Source of the DNA: Syntrophomonadaceae bacterium
GTDB taxonomy: Bacteria; Bacillota; Syntrophomonadia; Syntrophomonadales; Syntrophomonadaceae
Direction of reading: 5' to 3'
DNA: 6,806 nt
NCBI GenBank assembly: GCA_028683995.1
Contig: JAQUGU010000017.1
Coordinates: 4,048 to 10,853 of the forward strand
The notes below the pieces were generated by a model. The model saw only the letters and a program-made list of their open reading frames with translations. It did no database searches and was not told where the DNA came from. Both the position numbers and the translations under genes were made by a program. This document shows positions 6,779 through 6,806 of the stretch, piece after piece; the first letter of the stretch is position 1; every line of letters begins with the position of its first letter.

Positions 6779-6806
6779 GTAGGGAACGGCCCCTGTGCCG
6801 TTCCGT
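6779..6806. repeat. GC-rich hairpin after smc, cut by the window edge
   Basis: GGAACGGC (6783-6790) and GCCGTTCC (6797-6804) pair perfectly around the loop CCCTGT, starting 9 bases after the smc stop. The element opens with GTAGGG at 6779-6784. That layout, GTAGGG plus a stem and a CCCTGTG-type loop, resembles short palindromic repeats scattered between genes in many bacterial genomes. No T tract is visible before the sequence ends, so a terminator role cannot be judged. Confidence 0.6.

Overview
This window looks like an ordinary chromosomal housekeeping region from an anaerobic, low-to-mid GC Firmicute of the Clostridia type. The gene order acpP - rnc - Elp3-like radical SAM gene - smc is typical of that group. 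A Syntrophomonas-like or peptococcal relative would fit, but that placement is inferred from gene order and protein style, not from a search. All five genes are on the + strand, all are intact, and together they fill almost the whole window.

Bases 1-2060 form a tightly packed, probably co-transcribed block. It holds an acyl carrier protein gene (acpP), the RNase III gene (rnc, overlapping acpP by 8 bases) and a radical SAM protein gene (overlapping rnc by 17 bases). The promoter lies upstream of the window, presumably with further fatty acid synthesis genes. The block ends in a perfect 30-bp palindrome that contains the last codons and stop of the radical SAM gene, followed by a T tract that probably ends transcription.

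Bases 2061-2218 are the only sizeable non-coding stretch. They hold the terminator T tract, an A/T-rich palindrome, a good sigma-A-type promoter (TTTAAA-17-TATACT), a perfect inverted repeat over the -10/start region that could be an operator or a 5' hairpin, and a purine-rich leader to birA.

Bases 2219-6773 hold birA (bifunctional biotin ligase/repressor) and, 16 bases later, smc (chromosome condensation ATPase), probably transcribed together. After the smc stop a GC-rich hairpin runs to the window edge; it resembles a dispersed intergenic repeat.

Functionally, ACP and BirA both serve fatty acid synthesis (acyl carriage, and biotinylation of the acetyl-CoA carboxylase carrier protein). RNase III processes structured RNA, and SMC organises the chromosome. 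I found no defence system, mobile gene, CRISPR array, tRNA or rRNA, and no clear new system. The best leads are the two palindromic elements, the operator-like repeat in front of birA-smc, and the uncharacterised radical SAM protein.
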